Source of the DNA: Amycolatopsis sp. GM8
Lineage (GTDB): Bacteria; Actinomycetota; Actinomycetes; Mycobacteriales; Pseudonocardiaceae
Direction: 5' to 3'
Assembly (NCBI RefSeq): GCF_021653975.1
Contig: NZ_JAJKFK010000001.1
Span: forward strand, 1,022,863 to 1,086,862
Length of the DNA stretch: 64,000 nt
A program made the position numbers and the translations under genes. This document shows, piece after piece, positions 16,924 to 23,945 of the stretch. The notes under the pieces are model-generated. The model saw only the letters and a list, made by a program, of their open reading frames with translations, searched no databases and was not told where the DNA came from. Position 1 is the first letter of the stretch. Each line of letters begins with the position of its first letter.

Positions 16924-16936
16924 CTAGCGGTGCTAG
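16924..16936. promoter_or_regulatory. Probable TetR operator, CTAGC-GGT-GCTAG
   Basis: The second perfect copy, ending 10 bp before the TetR ATG, where bound repressor would block initiation. An additional half-site (CGCTAAC) lies between the two palindromes. Confidence 0.7.
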
Positions 16937-16946
16937 AATCGCTGCC

Positions 16947-17510
16947 ATGTCCATTCAGACGCGCCGGGAGCGCGAGCGCGCGGACCGGGAGAAGCTGATC
17001 GTCGCGACCGCGCGCGAGCTGGCGGAGACCGAGGGCTGGGACGCGGTGACGACGCGCCGGCTGGCCGAGAAGGTCGAGTACAGCCAGCCCGTGCTCTACA
17101 GCCATTTCAGGGGCAAGGACGCCATCGTGATCGCGGTCGCGCTGGAGGGTTTCGCCGAGCTGGCCGAGCAGCTGCGCGGCGCCAGGGCGAGAGCCGACCA
17201 GACCCTCGCCGCAGTCAGTCGCGCCTACATCGCCTTCGCCGACCGGCACCCCGCCCTCTACGACGCGATGTTCAGCCGGTCCGTCGATCTGCCGTTCGCC
17301 ACGCCCGACGCCCCGCCGGCCCTGCACGCCGCGTTCGACGAGCTGGCCGACGCCATCCGGCTGCAGACCCAGGAGGACGAAGTCGGCCTGCTCACCGAAA
17401 CCTTCTGGGCGGCCCTCCACGGGCTGGTCACCCTCACCCGCAGCGGACGGCTCCCCCGCGACGCCGCCGACCGCAGGCTCGAACTACTGCTCGCGCGCTT
17501 CGACGGATAG
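16947..17510 (+). CDS. TetR-family transcriptional regulator
   Basis: 187 residues from the ATG at 16947; an upstream in-frame ATG would place the operator inside the gene. The HTH is AVTTRRLAEKVEYSQPVLYSHF (split: VTTRRLAEKVEYSQ, VLYSHF) near residues 34-55, with a basic N-terminal arm. It has a TetR_C-like helical domain with AALHGLVTLTRSGRLP. It probably represses itself and the divergent DUF4267 gene through the two palindromes. Its 3' end overlaps the converging acetyltransferase by 27 bp. Confidence 0.88.
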   Translation: MSIQTRRERERADREKLIVATARELAETEGWDAVTTRRLAEKVEYSQPVLYSHFRGKDAIVIAVALEGFAELAEQLRGARARADQTLAAVSRAYIAFADRHPALYDAMFSRSVDLPFATPDAPPALHAAFDELADAIRLQTQEDEVGLLTETFWAALHGLVTLTRSGRLPRDAADRRLELLLARFDG

Positions 17511-17960
17511 CCGTTTCTCGAAGAAGTGATCCGCGTACAGCCGGTCGCCGTACGGCTCGACCTCCTGGTATCCGTGCCGCGCGTACAGCGCCCGCGCCTC
17601 GACCAGATCGCTTCGCGTGTCCAGGCGCATGACGTGGACACCGGCTTCCCGGGCGGCGTCCTCGGCCGCCCGCAACAACCGCGCGGCCCAGCCGTTTCCG
17701 CGCGCGCTCGCCTTGACGAACATGCGGGTCAGCTCGGCCGTGCCGGGTTCGGTGGACACCACGCCGACGCAGCCGACGATCTCGTTTCCCTGCCGCGAGA
17801 CGAAGAACGGGTCGACGTGCTCGCTCGGCTCGTCGGCCTGCGCCTTGTCGATCTCCTCGCCGGTGGCCTGGCGGCCGTGGTAGCGGCTCACGATGTCGTC
17901 GAAATACTCGCGCAGCACCGCCGCGACGTCCGGATGGCCGACGGGCAGGCGCGTGATCAA
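17484..17960 (-). CDS. GNAT-family N-acetyltransferase
   Basis: 158 residues if read from TTG 17958-17960, which overlaps the stop of the MaoC gene as TTGA; no ATG or GTG suits better. The acetyl-CoA motif is MFVKASARGNGWAARLLRAA, and the terminal ALYARHGYQEVEPY block completes the fold. VSRQGNEIVGCVGVV is the central strand pair. The acceptor is unknown. The gene reads through the end of the opposing TetR gene for 27 bp. Confidence 0.8.
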   Translation of the reverse strand: MITRLPVGHPDVAAVLREYFDDIVSRYHGRQATGEEIDKAQADEPSEHVDPFFVSRQGNEIVGCVGVVSTEPGTAELTRMFVKASARGNGWAARLLRAAEDAAREAGVHVMRLDTRSDLVEARALYARHGYQEVEPYGDRLYADHFFEKRLSVEAREQ

Positions 17961-18400
17961 CGCCGGCGTACGAAGTTGAGCGCGACCGCAGAGATGACGA
18001 TGTCGTCGTCCTGGTTGAAACCTTCGATGAGGCTGCGTACCAGCCCGCGGTCCGGCTTCGATTGCGACGGACGCGCCTCGAGCACCTGGACCCGGACGCG
18101 CAGCTCGTCGCCGGGCCGCACCGGCTTGAGCCAGCGCAGCTCGTCGATGCCGGGGCTGGCGAGGCTCGACACCGGAGACAGGTAGTTCCGCGCGAGCAGC
18201 TTCATCATCATCGCCGCGGTGTGCCAGCCGCTCGCGATCAGGCCGCCGAACGGGCTGCTCGCGGCGGCGACCGGGTCGACGTGAAAGGGCTGCGGGTCGT
18301 ACTTCGTGGCGAACTCCAGGATCTCTGCCTCGGTCACCTTGGTACTGCCCAGCTCGTGCGTCGAACCCTGGACGTAGTCCTCGAAGTAGCGGTCGGTCAT
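17957..18400 (-). CDS. MaoC-like (R)-specific enoyl-CoA hydratase/dehydratase
   Basis: 147 residues from ATG 18398-18400. A single hot-dog domain carries the hydratase pair Asp/His in YDPQPFHVDP, and FGGLIASGWHTAAMMMKLLA follows as in other actinobacterial MaoC proteins. It should hydrate enoyl-CoA or act in a fatty-acid or polyketide route. It diverges from a saccharopine-dehydrogenase-like reductase across 40 bp and is coupled to the acetyltransferase gene. Confidence 0.88.
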   Translation of the reverse strand: MTDRYFEDYVQGSTHELGSTKVTEAEILEFATKYDPQPFHVDPVAAASSPFGGLIASGWHTAAMMMKLLARNYLSPVSSLASPGIDELRWLKPVRPGDELRVRVQVLEARPSQSKPDRGLVRSLIEGFNQDDDIVISAVALNFVRRR

Positions 18401-18440
18401 GGTCAGCAGCATCCCACACGGCCGGCGTTACAGTTCCCCC

Positions 18441-19595
18441 ATGACGGGCTACGACCTGGTCCTGTTCGGCGCGACGGGGTTCACCGGCGCGCTCACCGCC
18501 GAGTACCTGGCGCGGCAGCTGCCCGCACATGGGAGCTGGGCGCTCGCCGGGCGTGACCGCGCCAAGCTCGAAGCCGTGCGCGACCGGCTCGGCCCGGCGC
18601 ACTCGGCGCTCCCACTGCTGCACGCCGACGTCACGGATGCCGCGTCACTGCGGGAAATCGCGACCTCCGCCAAGGTCGTGATCAACGCCGTCGGTCCATA
18701 TCTCACGTACGGCGAGCCGCTCGTCGCCGCCTGCGCCGAGGCGGGTACCGACTACGTGGACCTCACCGGCGAACCAGAGTTCTTCGACCGGATGTACGTG
18801 CGGCATCACGAAACCGCGCGGCGGACGGGGGCGCGCCTCGTGCACGCCTGCGGGTTCGACTCGATTCCTCATGACCTGGGCGTTTTCTACACGGTCAAGC
18901 AGCTGCCCGAAGGCGTGCCGTTGCGGATCTCCGGTCAGGTGCGCGTGTCCGCGACGGTTTCCGGCGGCACGTTCGCGACGGCGCTGACGTCGTTCTCGCG
19001 ACTGGTGCCGTTGGTGCGGGCCGCACGCGACCGCGCCCGCCTGGAGCCGCGGAGCGAGCGGAAGGTTCGCGCGGAACTCGGTGTCCCGCACCGGGATGCG
19101 GGGCGCTGGCAGATGCCGCTGCTCACGATCGACCCGCAGATCGTCGCGCTGTCGGGGCGGCTCATCGACTGCTACGGGCCGGACTTCCGCTACCGCCACT
19201 ACGCGTCGTTCGAGACCCTGCCCTCTGCCATCGGAGCGGCCGCGGGCGTCGGTGCGCTAGCAGTGCTCGCGCAGCTGCCGCCGCTACGCAAAGCGCTGTC
19301 GGGCCTGCGGAAACCGGGCGACGGCCCGGACGAGGACCGCCGCGCGCAGTCGTGGTTCAAGGTGCGGTTCGTCGGCGAAGGCGGCGGGAAACGCGTGGTC
19401 ACGGAGGTCGCGGGCGGCGACCCGGGCTACGACGAGGCGGCGAAGATGCTCGCGGAATCCGCGCTGTGCCTGGCTTTCGACGACCTCGCGCCGGCCGCGG
19501 GCCAGCTCAGCCCGGCCGCGGCGATGGGTGACGCGCTGCTGGCGCGGCTGGTGGACGCGGGCCTGATGTTCCGCGTGGTACCGCAGGCACGATGA
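18441..19595 (+). CDS. Saccharopine-dehydrogenase-like oxidoreductase (trans-acting enoyl reductase family)
   Basis: 384 residues from ATG 18441. The N-terminal NAD(P) fold is VLFGATGFTGALTAEYLA (residues 5-22), followed by VINAVGPYLTYGEPLVAAC and TDYVDLTGEPEF, typical of the family that includes mycobacterial Rv2953 (trans-acting enoyl reductase for phthiocerol lipids). The HACGFDSIPHDLG block is also diagnostic. It probably reduces a double bond in a lipid or polyketide intermediate; the real substrate is not deducible. Confidence 0.83.
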   Translation: MTGYDLVLFGATGFTGALTAEYLARQLPAHGSWALAGRDRAKLEAVRDRLGPAHSALPLLHADVTDAASLREIATSAKVVINAVGPYLTYGEPLVAACAEAGTDYVDLTGEPEFFDRMYVRHHETARRTGARLVHACGFDSIPHDLGVFYTVKQLPEGVPLRISGQVRVSATVSGGTFATALTSFSRLVPLVRAARDRARLEPRSERKVRAELGVPHRDAGRWQMPLLTIDPQIVALSGRLIDCYGPDFRYRHYASFETLPSAIGAAAGVGALAVLAQLPPLRKALSGLRKPGDGPDEDRRAQSWFKVRFVGEGGGKRVVTEVAGGDPGYDEAAKMLAESALCLAFDDLAPAAGQLSPAAAMGDALLARLVDAGLMFRVVPQAR

Positions 19596-19618
19596 ACCGC
19601 CGACCCGTCGCGAACCCG

Positions 19619-20110
19619 TCAAACACCGTGGAGACGCACGTCGGTGAGTTTCCCGTGGGAGATCCGCGCGGTCAGGTAAGTGCATTCGGGCTGGCGGCGG
19701 CGATCGGTCGGTGAGCCGGGGTTGAGCAGGCGCAACCCGTTGTCCGCCACGGTGTCCCACGGGATGTGGCTGTGGCCGAACACCAGCACGTCGGTGTCCG
19801 GGAACGCGGCCGCGCACCGCTGCTCGCGGCCTTTCGCCGCGCCGGTCTCGTGCACGACCGCCAGCCTGACGCCGTCCAGCTCCGCGCGGGCGATCTCGGG
19901 CAGGCGCGCCCGCAGGTCCGGGCCGTCGTTGTTGCCGTACACGCCGAGCAACCGGGCACTGCGCTCTTCGAGCTCGTCGAGCAGGGTTGCCTCGACCCAG
20001 TCACCCGCGTGGATCACGAGATCGGCCTCGTCGACCGCGCGCCAGACTTGTTCGGGCAATGCGCGCGCCCGCTTGGGTACGTGCGTGTCCGCGAGGATCA
20101 CGAGTCGCAT
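19619..20110 (-). CDS. YfcE/MJ0936-type metallophosphoesterase
   Basis: 163 residues with all metal-binding motifs of calcineurin-like phosphoesterases: LADTH (Asp8, His10), IHAGDW, YGNND and VFGHSHIPW. Small single-domain members hydrolyse phosphodiesters such as model bis-p-nitrophenyl phosphate; some act on cyclic nucleotides. It converges with the upstream reductase gene and diverges from the VanW gene by 98 bp. Confidence 0.87.
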   Translation of the reverse strand: MRLVILADTHVPKRARALPEQVWRAVDEADLVIHAGDWVEATLLDELEERSARLLGVYGNNDGPDLRARLPEIARAELDGVRLAVVHETGAAKGREQRCAAAFPDTDVLVFGHSHIPWDTVADNGLRLLNPGSPTDRRRQPECTYLTARISHGKLTDVRLHGV

Positions 20111-20208
20111 GTCTCAGCTGTACACACCCGCCGTCCACCGCGCCACCGGCCGGTCGTAACCTTTCTCCCTGTTGTCCGGATTTCCGCCTGGCCCAGGGAA
20201 GGTGCCCC

Positions 20209-21990
20209 TTGCCGCAGGAACCCGTGTGGCCCACGGCCGATGCCGAAAAGACCGACTTCTTCGAGCCGCCCACCCAGGTCATCCCGAAGGTCCAGCCGCC
20301 GAAAAAGCCGCGCACGGCACTGCGCCGCGCCGGCTTCATCGCGGGCTCGGTGCTGGGCGTGCTCGTCGCGCTGTACGCGGTGGACCTGCTGGTGAGCCAG
20401 GGCAACGTGCCGCGCGGGGTGACCGTCGCGGGCGTGGACGTCGGCGGGCTCAAGCGCGCGGACGCCGAGCAGCGCCTCCGCGAGCAGATCCAGCCGCGGC
20501 TGGTCAAGCCGGTGACCGTGCATGCCGGTGACGTCAGCGCGACCATCGAACCCGCGCGCGCCGGGCTGAGCCTCGATTGGGCGTCCACTTTGGACCAGGC
20601 GGGCGCGCAGCCCGCGAACCCGTTCACCCGGCTCACCTCGTTCTTCACCACCCGCGAGGTCGGTGTGGTGACGACCGCCGACAAGCCACAGTTGGTCAAC
20701 ACGCTGGAAAACCTGCGCCCGCAGATCGATCGCGAACCCGCCGAGGGTTCGATCCGGTTCCAGGGCGTGACCCCGGTTCCCGTCGAACCCAAGCAGGGGC
20801 AGCGTCTTCGGGTCGACGACGCGGCGATCGCGGTGCTGGCGAACTGGGCCTCGGGGCAGATCGTGACGCTGCCGGTGGAGCAGACCCCGGTGAACGTGTC
20901 GGCGCAGGCGGTGCAGACCGCGCTCACCCAGCTGGCGCGGCCCGCGGTTTCGGGCCCGCTGGTGATCCGCGGCGACGGCGCGAACGCGACCGTGGCCCCG
21001 GCGGCGATCGCCGCTGCGCTGCGGTTCGAGCCCGCCGAGGGCGGCACGCTCGCGATGAAGGTGGACAACGCGAAAATCGTCGAGGCGGCCGGGCCGCAGC
21101 TGAAGTCCACGGAGAAGCAGGGCAAGGATGCGCAGATCGTGTTCTCCGGCGGCCACCCGTCGGTGGAACCCTCGGTGGACGGCCATGGCGTGGACTGGAA
21201 CCCGACCCTCGAACCGCTGCCCGAACTGCTCAAGCGGACCGGTCAACGCGAGCTGCCGGCGAAGTACGTCGACACGCCCGCGAAGGTCACCACGGACCAG
21301 GCGAACCAGCTGGGCGTCAAGGAAGTGATCGGCGAGTTCAGCACCGGCGGGTTCGCCGCGGACTCGGGCGTCAACATCCGCACGGTCGCGCAGAAGGTCA
21401 ACGGCGCGATCGTCAAACCCGGGGAAACGTTCAGCCTCAACGGTTTCACCGGCCCGCGGGGCGCCGCGCAGGGATACGTCGAGGCCGGCGTGATCGAGAA
21501 CGGCGCGCCCGCGCGTGAGGTCGGCGGCGGCATCTCGCAGTTCGCGACCACGCTCTACAACGCGTCATACTTCGGCGGGATGAAGGACGCCGGACACCGC
21601 GAGCACAGCTACTACATCAGCCGCTATCCCGCCGCGCGCGAGGCGACGGTGTTCCAGAATCCCGATGGCTCCAGCGTGATCGACCTGAAGTTCACCAACG
21701 ACTCGCCGACCGGGGTGGCGATCCAGGCGATCTGGACCCCGTCGTCGATCACGGTAAAACTGTGGGGTACCAAGCGATACAACGTCGAGTCGGTGCCGGG
21801 CGAGCGGGTCAACCCGGTCGATCCGCAGCCCAAACCGGGCCCGCCGGTGAACTGTCACGCGTCGAACGGCGCGCCCGGGTTCACCACCTCGGACACGCGC
21901 GTGCTGCGGGATGTGAACACCGGTCAGGTCATCCGCTCGGACAAGCGCACGGTGCACTACAACCCGCAGCCGAAGATCACTTGCGGATGA
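20209..21990 (+). CDS. VanW-family membrane-anchored, putative peptidoglycan-binding protein
   Basis: 593 residues assuming the TTG at 20209, which has the only convincing ribosome-binding site (GGGAAGG, 7 bp upstream); a GTG 15 bases later is an alternative. A cytoplasmic N-terminus is followed by one membrane helix (FIAGSVLGVLVALYAVDLLV, about 40-60). Two YoaR-like putative peptidoglycan-binding domains occupy about 70-370, and the VanW domain follows (GETFSLNGFTGPRGAAQGYV, then GGGISQFATTLYNA). It is probably a surface protein of the cell wall. GTCCA-CTT-TGGAC (20583-20595) lies inside it. Confidence 0.83.
   Translation: MPQEPVWPTADAEKTDFFEPPTQVIPKVQPPKKPRTALRRAGFIAGSVLGVLVALYAVDLLVSQGNVPRGVTVAGVDVGGLKRADAEQRLREQIQPRLVKPVTVHAGDVSATIEPARAGLSLDWASTLDQAGAQPANPFTRLTSFFTTREVGVVTTADKPQLVNTLENLRPQIDREPAEGSIRFQGVTPVPVEPKQGQRLRVDDAAIAVLANWASGQIVTLPVEQTPVNVSAQAVQTALTQLARPAVSGPLVIRGDGANATVAPAAIAAALRFEPAEGGTLAMKVDNAKIVEAAGPQLKSTEKQGKDAQIVFSGGHPSVEPSVDGHGVDWNPTLEPLPELLKRTGQRELPAKYVDTPAKVTTDQANQLGVKEVIGEFSTGGFAADSGVNIRTVAQKVNGAIVKPGETFSLNGFTGPRGAAQGYVEAGVIENGAPAREVGGGISQFATTLYNASYFGGMKDAGHREHSYYISRYPAAREATVFQNPDGSSVIDLKFTNDSPTGVAIQAIWTPSSITVKLWGTKRYNVESVPGERVNPVDPQPKPGPPVNCHASNGAPGFTTSDTRVLRDVNTGQVIRSDKRTVHYNPQPKITCG
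20583..20595. repeat. Intragenic 13-bp palindrome GTCCA-CTT-TGGAC
   Basis: A perfect copy of the second recurrent palindrome, within the VanW-family gene. Confidence 0.6.
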
Positions 21991-22690
21991 TGTCCAGCCT
22001 GGCGGCGACACCGTCCAGGCAGCGCTCGATCGAATAGTCGAAGGTGTCCGCGAAGTAGCTCTCCCGGCGCGCCGGGTCCGAGGCGACGGCGTGGATGGAC
22101 GCGCTGAGCGCCGCGAGTCCCGGCATCGTCTGGTCGTCGCGGTGGCTGCTCCACAGGGCAAGATTGCGGGCGCGGACGTCGGCGTGGCGCACTTGTTCGT
22201 CCTCGACCGAGATGAACTGGCAGATAACGTTGGACAGGAACACGTAGACGTCGGGACTCTCTGCGCCGAAGCCGGCTTCCTGCAGGATGCGTACCCCGCG
22301 GTCGATCGAGGGTGCGGCGGCCCACACGGTCAGGCCGTACACGGAGATCCGGCGCGCGACACCCGGGTAGCGGGTCAGGACCGCGCGCAGGTCCGTGGCG
22401 AGGCGGCGGAACCACTCGCGCCACGGGAGGTCCTCCGGTGGCAGCTCGAACATGCCGATAACCTGGTTCACGACGGCGCTCACCACCGCCTCGCGGTCGC
22501 CGACGTGGTGGTATACAACGGCGGGGTAGGCCTGCACCTCCGCGGCGAGCTGGCGCAGTGTCCAGCTGTCGAGGTCGTGGCGGGCGGTGAGCTCCAGCGC
22601 CGCGGCCACGATCCCGTCCGGTGTGACGGCGGGCAGTCCTGCCGCATCACGCGAACGAGGTCGGCCGGGTACCGCAGCAGAGTTCGCCAT
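21977..22690 (-). CDS. TetR-family transcriptional regulator
   Basis: 237 residues from ATG 22688-22690; the 27 codons readable upstream run through the operator and are unlikely to be coding. The HTH is WTLRQLAAEVQAYPAVVYHH near residue 45, preceded by GRPRSRD. The long C-terminal domain (TetR_C, about 150 residues) resembles tetracycline- or macrolide-type repressors. A 17-bp palindrome 31 bp upstream is its likely operator. The gene's end overlaps the VanW gene by 14 bp. Confidence 0.85.
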   Translation of the reverse strand: MANSAAVPGRPRSRDAAGLPAVTPDGIVAAALELTARHDLDSWTLRQLAAEVQAYPAVVYHHVGDREAVVSAVVNQVIGMFELPPEDLPWREWFRRLATDLRAVLTRYPGVARRISVYGLTVWAAAPSIDRGVRILQEAGFGAESPDVYVFLSNVICQFISVEDEQVRHADVRARNLALWSSHRDDQTMPGLAALSASIHAVASDPARRESYFADTFDYSIERCLDGVAARLDIIRK

Positions 22691-22721
22691 GGCGCTAACC
22701 CTAGCTGGCGCCCGTGCCGTT

Positions 22722-22738
22722 ACTGGCAGGCTGCCAGT
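22722..22738. promoter_or_regulatory. Operator palindrome between TetR gene and DUF5302 gene
   Basis: A perfect 8-1-8 inverted repeat (ACTGGCAG-G-CTGCCAGT) between divergent genes, 31 bp from the TetR start. Its length and position fit a TetR operator. Confidence 0.7.
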
Positions 22739-22824
22739 TTCTGTCGCCGAGCCGGAAACGGAGTTGGCCAAGGGGTGCGGGGCGTGACAGGCTGATGGGG
22801 TTCGTCCGTAGCCAGGAGGGTGTC

Positions 22825-23022
22825 ATGTCCGAGTCCACGCCTTCTTCCACGCCTCCGTCCGAGACCCCTGAGGACGACCAGAAGCGCAAGTTCCGGGAGG
22901 CGCTGGAACGTAAGCAGGCGCACGCCCGGGCCGGTGACCAGCACGGCAACGGCGGTGGCCGGAACCAGCACGCCCAGGGCCCCGCCGCTTCGAAGCGCCA
23001 ATTCCGCCGCAAGTCCGGCTGA
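22825..23022 (+). CDS. DUF5302 small hydrophilic protein
   Basis: 65 residues with a good ribosome-binding site (AGGAGGG, 5 bp before the ATG). The conserved core DQKRKFREALERKQAHA and the C-terminal KRQFRRKSG match DUF5302, a family of short, charged, probably disordered actinobacterial proteins of unknown role. The stop at 23020-23022 is followed within five bases by the first repeat array. Confidence 0.85.
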   Translation: MSESTPSSTPPSETPEDDQKRKFREALERKQAHARAGDQHGNGGGRNQHAQGPAASKRQFRRKSG

Positions 23023-23026
23023 CCCT

Positions 23027-23137
23027 AGTGTCGGACTCGCGGTCCTGACTGTCGGACTCGCCGTTCTGAACGTCGGACTCGCGACCGCCTGGGCTGGGGA
23101 CCGCGAGACCGACGTTCACGACGGCGAGTCCGACACT
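23027..23137. repeat. 21-bp-period GTCGGACTCGC array arranged as an inverted repeat
   Basis: GTCGGACTCGC starts at 23030, 23051 and 23072, exactly 21 bp apart. The same unit then appears inverted (GCGAGACCGAC, GCGAGTCCGAC), again 21 bp apart. As a result 23048-23087 and 23098-23137 can pair over about 36 of 40 positions around a 10-nt loop. It begins five bases after the DUF5302 stop and could act as a large terminator hairpin. Confidence 0.85.
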
Positions 23138-23198
23138 CAGCGCAGCCACCCTTGAACCTCCCCTTTGGCAGCAAACGCGACCAGCAACGCCCATTCGG

Positions 23199-23387
23199 GC
23201 GAACCTCGGCGCGCAGCCAGCCAACTCACCCGCGCAGCGGGCAAACACGCCCGCACGACAAGCAAACACGCCCGCGCAGCCAGCAAACACGCCCGCGCCA
23301 CGAGCAAACTCAGGCGCGCAGCCAGCCAACTCACCGACATAGCGGGCAAACACGCCGACGCAGCCAGCAAACACGCCCCGGCACCCG
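23199..23387. repeat. Nine tandem units of 21 bp, consensus beginning GCAAACACGCCC
   Basis: Units start at 23199, 23220, 23241, 23262, 23283, 23304, 23325, 23346 and 23367 with no indels. The unit opens GC(A/C)AAC(A/T)C and mostly ends CGCAGCCA. Because 21 is a multiple of three, frames on both strands stay open across it (a minus-strand frame reads GVFAGCA-like heptads), but these have no start or ribosome-binding site and are not called genes. A related array follows gltD. Confidence 0.9.
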
Positions 23388-23404
23388 AGCCCGGCACCTG
23401 GCAC

Positions 23405-23452
23405 GACGGGAGACGGGAGACGGGAGACGGGAGACGGGAGACGGGAGACGGG
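23405..23452. repeat. 7-bp tandem repeat, (GGGAGAC)6
   Basis: Six perfect copies of GGGAGAC run from 23408 to 23449, flanked by partial copies. Such an array is prone to slippage and could serve as a strain marker. No gene spans it. Confidence 0.95.
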
Positions 23453-23492
23453 AAGGGTACGGAACCACCGAACCCAGCCCATCCACACCTCC

Positions 23493-23630
23493 CCCAACCC
23501 CGATAGAAAGCCGCCCTAGCGGTTGGCACGTCGTGTCAAGGGTGACCGCGCCAGCGGTCATCGCGAAGCGACGCCGAAGGCGCCCTTGATACGACGTGCC
23601 AACCGTTAGACACTCGGCCATCGGGGTGGG
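23493..23630. repeat. Cloverleaf-forming element: long stem with three contiguous hairpins
   Basis: A 27-nt arm (23516-23542) pairs with 23583-23609 at 25 positions, the other two being G-T, so the stem is complete as RNA. The 40 bases between are used up exactly by three hairpins: TGACCGC-GCCA-GCGGTCA (23543-23560), TCGC-GAA-GCGA (23561-23571) and CGCC-GAA-GGCG (23572-23582). Outside, GCCG/CGGC and an 11-bp stem with one bulge (23493-23504 with 23620-23630) extend the fold. It may be a mobile repeat, a structured RNA or a DNA-structure target; no gene is attached. Confidence 0.85.
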
Positions 23631-23643
23631 CCCGGCGACAACC

Positions 23644-23684
23644 CCGGCGCGAAGCGCCGGAACCCCTCGCGCGGAGCGCGAGGG
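23644..23684. repeat. Twin GC-rich hairpins with GNA loops
   Basis: CCGGCGC-GAA-GCGCCGG (7-bp stem, 23644-23660) is followed after three bases by CCCTCGCGC-GGA-GCGCGAGGG (9-bp stem, 23664-23684) and then an A-rich stretch. The first contains GCGAAGC, known as an exceptionally stable DNA mini-hairpin. They sit 13 bp beyond the cloverleaf and may belong to it. Confidence 0.85.
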
Positions 23685-23765
23685 AAAAGAGAAAAAGATG
23701 TCCTCGCCGGACGGGCAGGCTCCAGGATGACTGACCCCAAGGGATCTCACCTTGAGTGGGTGGTT

Positions 23766-23919
23766 GAGTTGGGTGGTCATCCCGTCGCCTGCGGTTTTCG
23801 AATATCACTTTGAGGACCAGCCGCAAGCTTTGTGTTCTCGGGTGCCAGTTCCGGCGCAGGTTGCGGCTGCTCCCCAAAGTGATCGTTCCTGTTCAGGCGA
23901 CGGGATGACCACCCAACTC
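23766..23919. repeat. 154-nt nested inverted repeat
   Basis: The outer arms (23766-23791 and 23894-23919, beginning GAGTTGGGTGG) are complementary at all 26 positions. Inner arms (23804-23826 and 23861-23883) match at 21 of 23, leaving a 34-nt apex. It ends 26 bp before the stop of the amino-acid dehydrogenase gene. It could be a MITE-like relic or a terminator for that gene. No terminal duplication is obvious. Confidence 0.85.
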
Positions 23920-23945
23920 GGCCCTTGGCCTTACGGCGCCCAGGC

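Noticed and set aside
23199..23387. CRISPR array
   Set aside because: Units are 21 bp with internal divergence and no spacers; no cas genes are present.
23152..23589. Plus- and minus-strand frames across the 21-bp and 7-bp arrays (heptad peptides such as GVFAGCA)
   Set aside because: They stay open only because 21 and 7x3 preserve frame; there is no ribosome-binding site, no family match, and they run into the microsatellite.
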